Shown here piece by piece: positions 35,172 to 47,081 of a DNA stretch of 64,000 nucleotides. The stretch comes from Acidobacteriota bacterium. GTDB lineage: Bacteria > Acidobacteriota > Thermoanaerobaculia > Multivoradales > JAGPDF01. A program made the position numbers and the translations under genes. Position 1 is the first letter of the stretch. Every line of letters starts with the position of its first letter. The stretch lies in assembly GCA_014584695.1 (NCBI GenBank), contig JACTMI010000046.1, positions 53,771 through 117,770 of the forward strand. Reading direction: 5' to 3'. The notes under the pieces are model-generated. The model searched no databases, was not told the origin of the DNA, and saw only the letters and a list, made by a program, of their open reading frames with translations.

Positions 35172-37093
35172 TGGGCGGGTCTACCAATCGCCGCTCGCGG
35201 CCAGTCCTGCTCGGCTGGATCGTCGGGTTCTGGATCGCGATGCCGCTCGCCGCCGCGCCGGGCGACGCGACTGTCACCGGGCGCGTCGTCACCGCCGCCG
35301 AGCCGATCGCCGAAGCGACCGTCTACGCCTATCAGCTGGTCGAAAAGAGCCTGCGCAAAGTTCTGACCGACGACGAGGGCAAGTTCCGCTTCGCCGCCCT
35401 GCCCGCCGGCCTCTACAAGATCGTCGCGCACAAGGCCGGCTACGCGCCGGCCGTGACCCTGGTCACCAACGGCGGCGAGGGCAGCGGCCGCTTCGTCGAG
35501 GTCGAGCTCGAGCCGGTGGCGGGCCGCACGGGCGGGCTCGACTACTGGAGCGTCCGTTCCGAGATTCCCGCCGACGTGCTGCGGGAGCTCGAGATCCCGC
35601 TCGCGCCGCTGCTGACCGCGGTCGCCGCCGCGCCGATCGGCTCGCAGCCGTTCGTCACGCACATGTCGGCGGTGACCGGCGTCGAGCGGGTGGCGCCGCA
35701 GGCCACCTCGCAGATGGCCGCGGGGCGCGTCGGGCTCGACGGCCGCATCGGCGCCCTGCGGCTGCAGCTCCAGGGCGACTTCCAGACGATCGGACCGAGC
35801 GGCGGGATGGAGCTGGCGCAGTTCGGCGCCGAGGGGCGCGCCAGCGCGCTCCGCTTCAACCTCGAGGGTCCGAAGCAGGGGCGTTTCGACTTGGCGACGG
35901 TCAACCAGAGCCTCGTCACCATGGTCGATGGGGAGAGCTTCCCGACCGATTTCTCGCAGGTCCAGGTCCGCTACCGCCGCGAGGTCGGGGACAGCTCGAG
36001 CACCGGCTTCCTGGCGCAGTACGTGTCGGAGAGCGGCGCCTACAGCAAGGGCTGGGTCGATCCGGTGACCATCCCCCTGGCCTCGCGAGCCGTGCGCATC
36101 GAGGGCACCTACGCGCGGGAGCTGGGTGATTCGGGCCGGCTGGTGACCGGCGTCCGCTACCGCGAGCGCCTCGCCGACTACGCCGGGGAACGGGCTTTCT
36201 CGAGCCTGGGCGACAGCGCCATGGAGCGCTCCTTCGACGCCTACGGGACCGGCAACTGGGACCTCAACTCGGTCTTCGTCATCCAGTACGGGCTGTTCAC
36301 GACCCTGCGCGACGGCCGCGTGTCGCTCACCCCGCGCGGCGGGCTGGTGGTGCGTTTCGCTCCGGAGTGGCAGGCGACGGTGCTGGCGGCCCAGCGCGTC
36401 GCCACGGACGGCGACGACTACCTGCCCAGCGAGTTCACGCCCACGCTGCTCGATCAGACCCTGGCGTGCGAGAACTCCGAGCACTCCTGCTATCAGGCGC
36501 AGCTGCTGTGGGGCGATGAGAGCGCCAATCAGCTCGCGCTCGGGGCCTCCTACCGGGAGTACGACCGGACCGTGCGGCTGTTCTTCTCCGACGAGTTCTT
36601 CGCTCGCAGCGAGGGTCTCTTCCTGGTGCCCGGAGATCGTCTGCCGGAGGTCCACGCGACGGTGCGGCGCCGGCTCGGCCCGTCGGTGGTGACCCGGCTG
36701 AGCACCAGCTACGCGGCGGGCGGCGGCGGGGCGTTCCTGGCCCAGAACCGCCGGGTGTACGAGAACGAGGTCGCCTACCTGACCACCTCCCTCGACACGA
36801 CCTTCGAACGCTCGGCGACCGGAATCTTCCTGGCCTTCCACCGCATCGAGCAGAACCTCGAGCCGATGCGGACCGCCGAGGTGCTGCCGACCGCCCTGCC
36901 GGCCTCGGTGTCGCTGGAGCGGCTCGAGCTGATGCTCTCCCAGGACCTGGCGCCGCTGTTCGACCTGGCCTCCGATTGGGCCTTCCGGCTGGGAATGGAG
37001 CTGTCGCGCGGAGCGTCGCTGTTCCAGGCCGATCCAGACGAGCGCGATGTGTTGCGCCACCGCCTGCTCACCGGATTCGCGGTCCGATTCTGA
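35171..37093 (+). CDS. Outer-membrane protein with carboxypeptidase-regulatory-like domain (TonB-receptor-like)
   Basis: A 640-residue exported protein. The signal peptide (about 10-30) is followed by a beta-sandwich repeat (GRVVTAAEPIAEATVYAY...GKFRFAALPAGLYKIVAHKAGY, about 36-105), as found at the start of many TonB-dependent receptors. The rest is beta-strand-rich and ends GFAVRF, typical of outer-membrane barrels. No TonB plug domain is recognisable, so transport is not assured. It is coupled to comF by a TGATG overlap, an unexpected pairing. Confidence 0.7.
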   Translation: MGGSTNRRSRPVLLGWIVGFWIAMPLAAAPGDATVTGRVVTAAEPIAEATVYAYQLVEKSLRKVLTDDEGKFRFAALPAGLYKIVAHKAGYAPAVTLVTNGGEGSGRFVEVELEPVAGRTGGLDYWSVRSEIPADVLRELEIPLAPLLTAVAAAPIGSQPFVTHMSAVTGVERVAPQATSQMAAGRVGLDGRIGALRLQLQGDFQTIGPSGGMELAQFGAEGRASALRFNLEGPKQGRFDLATVNQSLVTMVDGESFPTDFSQVQVRYRREVGDSSSTGFLAQYVSESGAYSKGWVDPVTIPLASRAVRIEGTYARELGDSGRLVTGVRYRERLADYAGERAFSSLGDSAMERSFDAYGTGNWDLNSVFVIQYGLFTTLRDGRVSLTPRGGLVVRFAPEWQATVLAAQRVATDGDDYLPSEFTPTLLDQTLACENSEHSCYQAQLLWGDESANQLALGASYREYDRTVRLFFSDEFFARSEGLFLVPGDRLPEVHATVRRRLGPSVVTRLSTSYAAGGGGAFLAQNRRVYENEVAYLTTSLDTTFERSATGIFLAFHRIEQNLEPMRTAEVLPTALPASVSLERLELMLSQDLAPLFDLASDWAFRLGMELSRGASLFQADPDERDVLRHRLLTGFAVRF

Positions 37094-37104
37094 GCCCCCA
37101 TCGA

Positions 37105-37126
37105 GCAATCCAAGATTCTGGATTGC
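37105..37126 (+). terminator. Hairpin after the outer-membrane protein gene
   Basis: Perfect 8-bp stem GCAATCCA/TGGATTGC with a 6-nt loop, 11 nt after the stop. There is no T run, so termination is only possible. Confidence 0.4.
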
Positions 37127-37201
37127 CTCCAAGTTTCTGCAGGGCTGCCCCTCAACAGGCTGAAACAGAAGGTCTTATGGCCTCGCGACGGCATGTCGGC
37201 G

Positions 37202-37218
37202 TGGCATGGTCCATGCTT
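37202..37218 (+). promoter_or_regulatory. Sigma-54 promoter of the two-component operon
   Basis: TGGCATGGTCCATGCTT has the invariant GG and GC exactly 10 bases apart (-24/-12), close to the sigma-54 consensus. It lies 27 nt before the kinase start, directly in front of genes that encode an NtrC-type sigma-54 activator, which suggests autoregulation. Confidence 0.7.
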
Positions 37219-37244
37219 CTCGCCCTCCTTGTCGGGAGTCTTGA

Positions 37245-40015
37245 TTGAGAGCTCTCTTTCGTCGCGTTGCGGGGCGTCTCCGGGTGCCGCTGCTGCTGCT
37301 TGCGACGGCGGCCTTGATCGTTCTGGGCGCCGAAGGGCTGAACCGCCGGATCGCGGCGTTCCAGCCGCTCGGTTTCGAGGCGATCGCCGCCGGCGACCAC
37401 TGGCACGTCCGCGCGGTCGCCGAGGGCGCCGAGGGCGGGCTGCTCCCGGATGACCGGATCGTTCTGGTCAACGGACTCGAAGCGGCGCGCCCCGGGCAGC
37501 TGCGAGACCGGCTGCGCGACGCCCCGGAGAGCACGCTGGTTGTCGTGCGCGGCGATCGTCTGGAGACGATCCGTTACCTGCGCCCTCCGCTCGACATCGA
37601 CTGGCCCTACGTCGCGCTCGTCTTCATCGGGCTCGGCTACCTGCTGATCGGTCTCTACACCCTCTGGCGCACGCGCGAGGGGACGATCTTCTTCCTCTGG
37701 TGCCTGGCGTCGGCGGCGCTCTACGTCTATTCGCCCACCTTCCCGGTCGACCGCGCCGGGCAGTGGATCTTCCTGGTCGACGAGCTCGCGCGGATCCTGC
37801 TGCCGGCGCTGACGCTCCACCTGTTCCTGACCGTGCCGCGCACGCTCGCGCCCCGTGCGGCGGGCCTGCTGCCCTTCGTCTACCTGCCGGCGACGGTGCT
37901 GGTCGCGCTCCAGTCCGACCTCGCCCTGTTCGGCGGCCGCTTCGTCTTCGGCCGGCCGACCGCCGACGCTCTCCTGTTGCTCGATCGGCTGGAGCTGCTG
38001 CACCTGGTGGCGATGGCCGGGGCCTCGATCTTCGTGCTCGCGCGGCGCCTGAAGCACGTCACCGACTGGGAGCAGCACCGGCAGCTGCTCTGGCTGCTGG
38101 TGGGCATGGCGGCGGGATACGCGCCCTTCGTCGCTCTCTACGGACTGCCGCATCTCGCCGGCTTCCGCCTGCCCGAGCTGGCCGCGGTGGTCGCGGTGGT
38201 GCCCCTGGTCTGCGTTCCGCTCGCTTTCGCCTACGCGATCCTGCGCTACCGGCTCTGGGATCTGGGTTTGATCGTCCGCGACGGGCTCTCCTACACGCTG
38301 ACGCTGCTGCTGGGCCTGTCCGCCTTTTCGCTGGTCGATCTCGCCATCCGGCGCGGCGTGCCCGAGAGCCTGGACGTCACCCGCAACCTGCTGACCTTCT
38401 TCGGCGGGCTGCTGATCGTCGGCCTGGTGGTGCCGACCCACCGCGGCATCCACGGTGCGCTCGAGCGCCTCCAATACGGCCGTGCTTTCGGCCGGCGCCG
38501 CAGCCTCGCCCGGCTCGGCGCCGAGCTGCTCCAGGAGCGCGATCTCGACCGTCTGTGCGCCGCGCTGCTCGAGGAGCTCGAGCAGGGCCTCGATCTCGAG
38601 CGCGCCAACCTGCTGCTCGCGCAAGGAGTGGCCCTGGTCACCGTGCGGCCGGAGCCGGGATTGCCGGCGGCGATCGGGCTCGAAGGACTGCGGCCGGCGC
38701 TTTGGGACGGAGACTTCGAAACCCTGCGCGCCGAGACCCTGCCTGGCGAGCCGGCGGCGCCCGAGCAGCATCTCTTCGCGGCCGGCTATCGCTACGTCTT
38801 CCCGCTGCGGGTGCGCGGCGCCCGCGTCGGCCTGGTGGCGACCAGCCTGCGCCGGGACGAGCGGCCGCTCGACAGCGAGGACGTGGAGCTGGTCCGCTCG
38901 CTGCTCGACCAGGCCGCGCTCGCGATCGAGAACGCGCAGCTGCTCGACCAGGTCCAGCGGCAGCTCGAGCGCGTGGTGGCGCTCCAGCGGCACAATCAGG
39001 GGATCCTCGAGTCTTCGCCGGCCGGCATCGCGGTGGTCGACGAGGACGGCCGGATCGTCTCCGCCAACCTCGCCTTCGCGGCGCTGGCGGGCAGACCGCG
39101 CGGCGAGGTGCTCGGGCTGCGCTTCGACGAGGTGCTGCTCGTGGCGTCGCTGCTCGAAGCCGGCTCGACCCTGGCCGAGCTCTCCTGCCGCGACGCCGGC
39201 GGGCGCGAGCGCCGCCTGCAGGTCAGCGTCGCCTCCTACCAGGGGGGCGAGCGGGGGGACCAGCGCGTCGTCGTGCTGCAGGACGTCACGGAGCGCGTCG
39301 AGATGGAGAGCGCGCTCAAGGAGAAGGACCGGCTGGCCGCTCTCGGGGTGCTGGCGGCGGGCGTCGCGCACGAGGTCAACACGCCGCTGACCGGGATTTC
39401 GAGCTATGCGCAGCTGCTGCTCGCCGAGACCGAGGCGTCGGATCCGCGCCGGGAGCTGCTCGAGAAGGTGGAGCGCCAGACGTTCCGGGCCTCGCGCATC
39501 GTGTCGAGCCTGCTCGAGTTCGCCCGCAAGCCGGGCCGGGAGCGGCGGCAGCTCGCGGTGGGCAGGCTGATCGCCGAGACGGCCGACCTGCTCAAGGAGC
39601 GGATGTCGGGGCGCAAGGTGCGCTTCGAGCTCCTCGTGCCCGAGGACGACCCGCTCGTCCTCGGCTCCGAGGGCGAGCTGCAGCAGGTGTTCACCAACTT
39701 GATGCTCAACGCCATCGACGCCTTGGCGGCCAGCGACGGCGGGCGCCTGACCGTGCGCGTCGAGCCGCGCGACGGGCGGGTCGCCGTCGCTGTGGAAGAC
39801 GACGGGCCGGGGGTGCCGGCGGAGCTGCTCGAGAACATCTTCCGGCCGTTCTTCACCACCAAGCGCGGCTCGGGCGGCACCGGGCTGGGCCTGTCGATCA
39901 GCTACAACATCGTCGAGCAGCACGGCGGCCGGCTCACGGTCGAGAACCGCCCCGAGGGCGGTTGCCGTTTCCTGGTCGACCTCCCGGCCGCCGATTCCGA
40001 GTCCCCATCCCCGCG

Positions 40016-40019
<4 letters not shown>
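37245..40019 (+). CDS. Multi-domain sensor histidine kinase (PDZ-TM-GAF-PAS-HisKA-HATPase)
   Basis: A 924-residue membrane kinase. A first helix (about 13-33), a PDZ-like domain outside the membrane (about 40-115, [13 protein letters not shown]), a block of about 8 helices (120-410), GAF (about 430-590), PAS (about 610-700), HisKA with phospho-acceptor His in [10 protein letters not shown], and HATPase_c with N, G1 and G2 boxes ([26 protein letters not shown]). The PDZ and membrane block could sense envelope signals. Start TTG at 37245, with a GGGAG upstream. It overlaps the regulator gene by ATGA. Confidence 0.9.
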
Positions 40020-41398
<1,379 letters not shown>

Positions 41399-41418
41399 CC
41401 GGAGCGAGGCCCCCCCGG

Positions 41419-41441
41419 GTGCAGCTCGAGAGCAGCTGCAC
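41419..41441 (+). terminator. Hairpin after the response regulator
   Basis: An 8-bp stem GTGCAGCT/AGCTGCAC with a 7-nt loop, 20 nt after the stop. There is no T tract. Confidence 0.35.
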
Positions 41442-41547
41442 GGCTCGCGGCCGGATCTGCCCGGGAGCTTGGCCGGGGAGCGCTTCTGGGGTATCCTTCG
41501 AGGTTCGAGCCGCCGGTACTCGCCCGGCACCCCGACGGAGAGAACCC

Positions 41548-41751
41548 ATGAAGCCAGCAATCCACCCCGAGCTGCACGTCGTGACCGCGGTCTGCGCCTG
41601 CGGCAACACCTTCGAGACGCGCTCGACGAAGAAAGAGCTGCGGCTCGAGATCTGCGCCGCCTGCCACCCGTTCTTCACCGGCAAGCAGAAGCTGGTCGAC
41701 ACCGCGGGCCGGGTCGAGCGCTTCAACCGGCGCTACGCCAAGAACGCTTAG
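41548..41751 (+). CDS. rpmE: Ribosomal protein bL31, zinc-binding form
   Basis: A 67-residue protein of the large ribosomal subunit. Four cysteines (CAC near residue 16, CAAC near residue 37) mark the zinc-binding C+ type; the order IHPELHVV...FETRSTK...HPFFTGKQK...[10 protein letters not shown] is typical. It is followed by prfA, a common bacterial pairing. GGAGAG lies upstream of the ATG. Confidence 0.97.
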   Translation: MKPAIHPELHVVTAVCACGNTFETRSTKKELRLEICAACHPFFTGKQKLVDTAGRVERFNRRYAKNA

Positions 41752-41837
41752 ATCGCCCGCCGCCGTACCCGCCGCGCCCCGGGATCGGACCCGCCGATCG
41801 GCTCTCGCCCCGGGGCCGATGCCGTTCTGGAGCCACG

Positions 41838-42923
41838 ATGATCGAGCAGCTGGCCCGGCTGGAGGCGACGCACGCCGAGCTCACCGCGCGCCTGGTCTCG
41901 CCCGAGGTCCTCGCGGACCCGCGAGCGGTTCGCGAGACGAGCAAGGCGCTCGCCGAGATCGAGGCGGTGGTCGCTCTCGCCGGCCGCTACCGCCGGCTGG
42001 TGCGCGAGCTCGAGGGCGCCCGGGAAATGGCGCGCGCGGCCGCTCCCGGGGACGAGCTGCGGGCCCTAGCCGAGGCCGAGGTGGCCGACCTCGAGACGCG
42101 CCGGCTCGAGCTCGAGGAGGAGCTGCGGCGCGAGCTCGCCCCCAAGGATCCCAACGACCAGCGCAACGTCGTGCTCGAGGTCCGCGCGGGCACCGGCGGA
42201 GACGAGGCGACGCTGTTCGCCGCCGAGCTGTTCCGGATGTACACGCGCTACGCCGAGTCCCGGGGCTGGCGCGTCGAGATCATCGATCTGTCGGAGTCGG
42301 AGGCGGGGGGAGTCAAGGAGATCTCGGCCATCGTCGAGGGCCGGGGTGCTTACAGCCGCTTGAAGTACGAAGGTGGCATCCACCGCGTGCAGCGCGTGCC
42401 GGCGACCGAGGCCTCGGGGCGGATTCACACTTCGGCGGCGACCGTGGTGGTGATGCCCGAGGCCGAGGACGTCGAGGTCGCCGTCGACGAGCGGGATCTG
42501 CGGGTGGATCGCTATTGTGCCTCGGGGCCGGGCGGGCAGGGCGTCAACACCACCTACTCCGCCGTGCGCATCACCCACGTCCCCACCGGGCTGGTCGTCA
42601 CCTGTCAGGACGAGCGGAGCCAGATCAAGAACCGCGAGAAGGCGCTGCGGGTGCTGAAGGCGCGGCTGCTCGAGCTCGAGCGCGCCAAGGCGGAATCGGC
42701 GCTCTCGGCGGAGCGGCGGCGGATGGTGGGGTCCGGCGATCGCTCGGAGAAGATCCGCACCTACAATTTCCCCCAGAATCGCGTCACCGATCACCGCATC
42801 GGACTGACGGTGCACCAGCTGCCGGCGCTGCTCAACGGTGACCTCGAGCCGTTGCTCGGGCCGTTGCTCGCCCATTTCCAGGCGGCGCGGCTGAGCGAAG
42901 CGGCGAGCGCGAGCGCCGGCTGA
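41838..42923 (+). CDS. prfA: Peptide chain release factor 1
   Basis: A 361-residue class I release factor that reads UAA and UAG. The tripeptide anticodon PAT (188-190, in [14 protein letters not shown]) identifies RF1, and the catalytic GGQ is at 232-234. The length is standard. It is the substrate of the PrmC methyltransferase (44578), which modifies the GGQ glutamine. Confidence 0.98.
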   Translation: MIEQLARLEATHAELTARLVSPEVLADPRAVRETSKALAEIEAVVALAGRYRRLVRELEGAREMARAAAPGDELRALAEAEVADLETRRLELEEELRRELAPKDPNDQRNVVLEVRAGTGGDEATLFAAELFRMYTRYAESRGWRVEIIDLSESEAGGVKEISAIVEGRGAYSRLKYEGGIHRVQRVPATEASGRIHTSAATVVVMPEAEDVEVAVDERDLRVDRYCASGPGGQGVNTTYSAVRITHVPTGLVVTCQDERSQIKNREKALRVLKARLLELERAKAESALSAERRRMVGSGDRSEKIRTYNFPQNRVTDHRIGLTVHQLPALLNGDLEPLLGPLLAHFQAARLSEAASASAG

Positions 42924-42935
42924 TCGGCCACCGGG

Positions 42936-43955
42936 TCAGCCGCAGCGGCTGTCGGCGCGGGCGAGCTCGAGGTCGGGCACCGCCGATTCGCTCGCGGCGC
43001 GGCCGCGGACCCGGCTGCGATCGGCCGGTTGGCGGGAGGCCGAGTCGTCGCGCTCGGAGAAGATGAGCGCCACGGCGAGCAGGATCAGGACCGAGGCGCC
43101 GCCGACGCGCCAGGTCAGCAGCTCGCCCGCGAGCAGCCAGCCGAGCAGCACCGCCACGACCGGATTGACGAACGCGTAGGTGGCCACCACGGCGGGCCGC
43201 GCCGCGCGCAGCAGGTAGGTGTAGGCGGTGAAGGCGACGATCGAGCCGGCGACCACCAGGTAGGCGAAGGCCACCAGCGAGCGCGCCGAGACCTGCGCCA
43301 GATCGATCGCCGTCCACTCTCCGGCGAGACCGCCCACCGCGAGCAGCATCGCGCCGCCGGCGAGCATCTGCATGCCGGTCGCCAGCCAGGGCGAAGCGGC
43401 GACGACGACGCGGACGGCGATCAGGCTGCCCACGGCCCAGGAGAGCGCTCCGCCGACGACCGCCGCGGCGCCCGCGAGGTCGATCGACGTGGGATCGAGG
43501 CCGCCGCTGGGATCGATCACCAGCACGCCGACGCCGGCCAGACCGATCGCCAGGCCGGCGGCGACGCGCAGGCCCGCCCGCCGGGCGCCGGAGATCGCCG
43601 GCGCCAGCAGCGCGATCCAGACCGGCTCGACGGCGACCAGCAGCGCCGCGACGCCCGAGGGGATCCGATGCTCGGCCCAAACGACGGCGCCGTTGCCGCC
43701 GAGCAGGAGCAGGCCGCCGATCCAGGCCGCGGGCCGCCACTGGACGGCGGCCGGGCGGGGCGCGCCGCGCCAGCGGGCCCAGGCGTAGAGGACGCCGCCG
43801 GCGATCAGGAAGCGCACCCCGGCCATGGTGAACGTCGGCAGCGTTTCGATCGCGAAACGGATCGCCAGGTAGGTCGAGCCCCACACGAGATAGACGGTGG
43901 CGAGCGCGAGCGCGATGCCACCGAAGCGGCGCAGGTGCGGATCAAGCGGGGTCAT
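42936..43955 (-). CDS. EamA/DMT-family membrane transporter (YedA-like)
   Basis: A 339-residue inner-membrane protein with ten predicted helices in two EamA repeats, and the family start VYLVWGSTYLAIRFAIETLP. Members export amino acids or metabolites. It overlaps the upstream Lrp-type regulator by 14 bp; regulator-exporter pairs of this kind usually respond to an amino acid (inference). The pair splits prfA from prmC. Confidence 0.88.
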   Translation of the reverse strand: MTPLDPHLRRFGGIALALATVYLVWGSTYLAIRFAIETLPTFTMAGVRFLIAGGVLYAWARWRGAPRPAAVQWRPAAWIGGLLLLGGNGAVVWAEHRIPSGVAALLVAVEPVWIALLAPAISGARRAGLRVAAGLAIGLAGVGVLVIDPSGGLDPTSIDLAGAAAVVGGALSWAVGSLIAVRVVVAASPWLATGMQMLAGGAMLLAVGGLAGEWTAIDLAQVSARSLVAFAYLVVAGSIVAFTAYTYLLRAARPAVVATYAFVNPVVAVLLGWLLAGELLTWRVGGASVLILLAVALIFSERDDSASRQPADRSRVRGRAASESAVPDLELARADSRCG

Positions 43956-44451
43956 CGGAGTCCTTGGAGCCAGTGGAGCCAGTGGAGTCGTCGGGATCGA
44001 GATCGCGGATCGGCACCTCCGCGCTCTCCTTGAGCGTGCGCAGGACGATCGTCGTGCGCGTCCTGCGCACGGCCTCGAACGCCCCGAACCGGCGTTGCAG
44101 CAGGTCGGAGAGCTCGGCGGCCGAGGCGGCGCGCACCTTGACCAGGTAGCAGTCTTCGCCGGCGATGTGGTGGACCTCCTGCACCTCGGGCAGCTCGGCC
44201 AGCCGCCGGCCCGTGTGCTCGTCACTCAGCCGCTCGTCGACCTGGACGAAGACGTAGGCGAGCAAACCGAGGCCGACCGCTTCCGGGTCGAGCCGCGCGT
44301 GGTAACCCTGGAGGACCCCTCGGCGCTCGAGCTTGCGGATCCGCTCGAGCACCGCCGAAGGGGCAATGCCCAGCTCGCGGCCGATCTCGGCGTTCGAGGT
44401 CCGGGCTTCCCGCTGGAGGATCCGCGCGATCTGGAGGTCTCGATCGTCCAT
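43942..44451 (-). CDS. Lrp/AsnC-family transcriptional regulator
   Basis: A 169-residue regulator with an N-terminal helix-turn-helix (TSNAEIGRELGIAPSAVLERIRKLERRGV) and a C-terminal ligand-binding (RAM) domain. The end carries a short Asp/Ser/Thr repeat coded by tandem 9-bp units (about 43964-43990). It is cotranscribed with the EamA exporter and divergent from prmC. Confidence 0.92.
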   Translation of the reverse strand: MDDRDLQIARILQREARTSNAEIGRELGIAPSAVLERIRKLERRGVLQGYHARLDPEAVGLGLLAYVFVQVDERLSDEHTGRRLAELPEVQEVHHIAGEDCYLVKVRAASAAELSDLLQRRFGAFEAVRRTRTTIVLRTLKESAEVPIRDLDPDDSTGSTGSKDSDDPA

Positions 44452-44457
44452 GGCGTC

Positions 44458-44486
44458 AGTTTAGTGAATTGCATGTGAAACGTCAA
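44458..44486 (-). promoter_or_regulatory. Promoter of the Lrp-EamA operon
   Basis: Minus-strand -35 TTGACG (44481-44486), a 17-bp spacer and -10 TAAACT (44458-44463). The expected start of transcription falls at or next to the ATG at 44451, so the message may be nearly leaderless. The surrounding 44452-44577 is unusually AT-rich for this genome. Confidence 0.65.
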
Positions 44487-44577
44487 TAAAAACTTTGTTG
44501 TACAGACAAATAGTCTGCTCAATGGACATTTTTCACACAAAACGTCTGTTCGCTTCAGCTCCAGCTAGGATGCGGGC

Positions 44578-45426
44578 ATGGCGACCGCGCGCGAGCTCGT
44601 GCTGGCAGGCAGCAAAGCGCTCCGGGAGCGCGGAATCGAGTCGGCCGGCCGGGAGGCGGGCCGGCTGCTGGCCGAGGTGCTCGGAGTCTCCGAGGTGGGT
44701 TTGATGGCCGCCGACGACCAGCAGGTCGGCGCCGATCTCCAGCGACGTTTCGAGCAACTCGTCGAGCGGCGCGGCGAGCGCGAGCCGATCGCGTACCTGG
44801 TCGGCCGGCGCGAGTTCTACGGCCGGACCTTCCAGGTCGACTCTCGGGTTCTGGTGCCGCGACCCGAGACCGAGCATCTCGTGGCGCTCGCGCTCGCGTT
44901 GCCGCTGCCTCCGGAGGCCAGGGTGCTCGACGTGGGCACCGGCTCCGGAGCGATCGGCGTCACCCTCGCGGCCGAGCGCCCCGGTTGGCAGGTGGTGGCG
45001 ACCGACATCTCGATCGGCGCGGTCGCGGTCGCCCGCGCCAACGCCGTCTCGCTCGGAGTCGCGGCGCGGATGCGCTTCGCGATCGCCGACCTGATCGATC
45101 CGATCCGACTCGGCGACTTCGACCTCCTGGTGAGCAATCCTCCCTATGTCGACCCGGAGGAGCTGCCCTGGCTCTCGCGCACCGTGCGCGACTACGAGCC
45201 GACGGTCGCCCTGGTGTCGCCCGGCGGAGGCAACCAGACCACCGAGCGGCTGCTGCGCTCGGCGCTCGAGATGAAGCCGGGCTCTCACCTGGTCGTCGAG
45301 ATGGGCTTGGGGCGCCTGCCCGCGCTCGCCGAGGCGGCCGAGCAGATCGGCGGTTGGGAGGTCGTCTCGGTCGGCACCGATCTGGCGGGAATCGAGCGCG
45401 ACGTCGTCTTCCGCCGGCGCGGTTGA
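44578..45426 (+). CDS. prmC: Release factor glutamine methyltransferase
   Basis: A 282-residue SAM-dependent enzyme that N5-methylates the glutamine of the GGQ motif of release factors. Motifs: SAM-binding LDVGTGSGAIG and the catalytic NPPY in LLVSNPPYV. The N-terminal helical bundle is present. It is followed by murA after 26 nt. Confidence 0.95.
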   Translation: MATARELVLAGSKALRERGIESAGREAGRLLAEVLGVSEVGLMAADDQQVGADLQRRFEQLVERRGEREPIAYLVGRREFYGRTFQVDSRVLVPRPETEHLVALALALPLPPEARVLDVGTGSGAIGVTLAAERPGWQVVATDISIGAVAVARANAVSLGVAARMRFAIADLIDPIRLGDFDLLVSNPPYVDPEELPWLSRTVRDYEPTVALVSPGGGNQTTERLLRSALEMKPGSHLVVEMGLGRLPALAEAAEQIGGWEVVSVGTDLAGIERDVVFRRRG

Positions 45427-45452
45427 GCGACGCCGCGAGCGAGCGAGAAGGC

Positions 45453-46718
<1,266 letters not shown>

Positions 46719-46736
46719 GGCGAGCGGGGAGGAGCG

Positions 46737-47081
46737 ATGTCCGATTCCTGCCTGTTCTGTCGCATCGTCCGCGGTGAGATCCCCGCGCGGATCGCTTACC
46801 GAGACCCGGAGCTGGTCGCCTTCCACGACATCGCGCCGCAAGCGCCGGTCCACCTGCTGGTCATCCCGACCCGGCATCTCGAGTCGCCGGCCGCCACCGG
46901 GCCCGGAGACGAGCCGCTGCTAGGGCGCCTGGTGGCGCGCGCCGTGAGCCTCGCCCGCGAGCTCGGCTTGGCGCGGGGTTATCGCCTGGTGCTCAACTGC
47001 GGAGAAGAGGGCGGCCAGTCGGTGGAGCACCTGCACCTGCACCTGCTCGGCGGGCGGTCGTTGGGCTGGCCCCCCGGATGA
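46737..47081 (+). CDS. HIT-family nucleotide-binding protein (HinT-like)
   Basis: A 114-residue protein with CLFCRIVRGEIPA at the N-terminus and the HxHxHxx triad HLHLHLLGG at the C-terminus. Relatives hydrolyse adenosine phosphoramidates. A GGAG lies just before the ATG. The stop overlaps the next start (ATGA). Confidence 0.93.
   Translation: MSDSCLFCRIVRGEIPARIAYRDPELVAFHDIAPQAPVHLLVIPTRHLESPAATGPGDEPLLGRLVARAVSLARELGLARGYRLVLNCGEEGGQSVEHLHLHLLGGRSLGWPPG

Noticed and set aside
43960..44010. Tandem GGAGCCAGT-like repeat at the Lrp/EamA junction
   Set aside because: It is a two- to three-unit repeat encoding the disordered end of the regulator; slippage explains it and no function is apparent.
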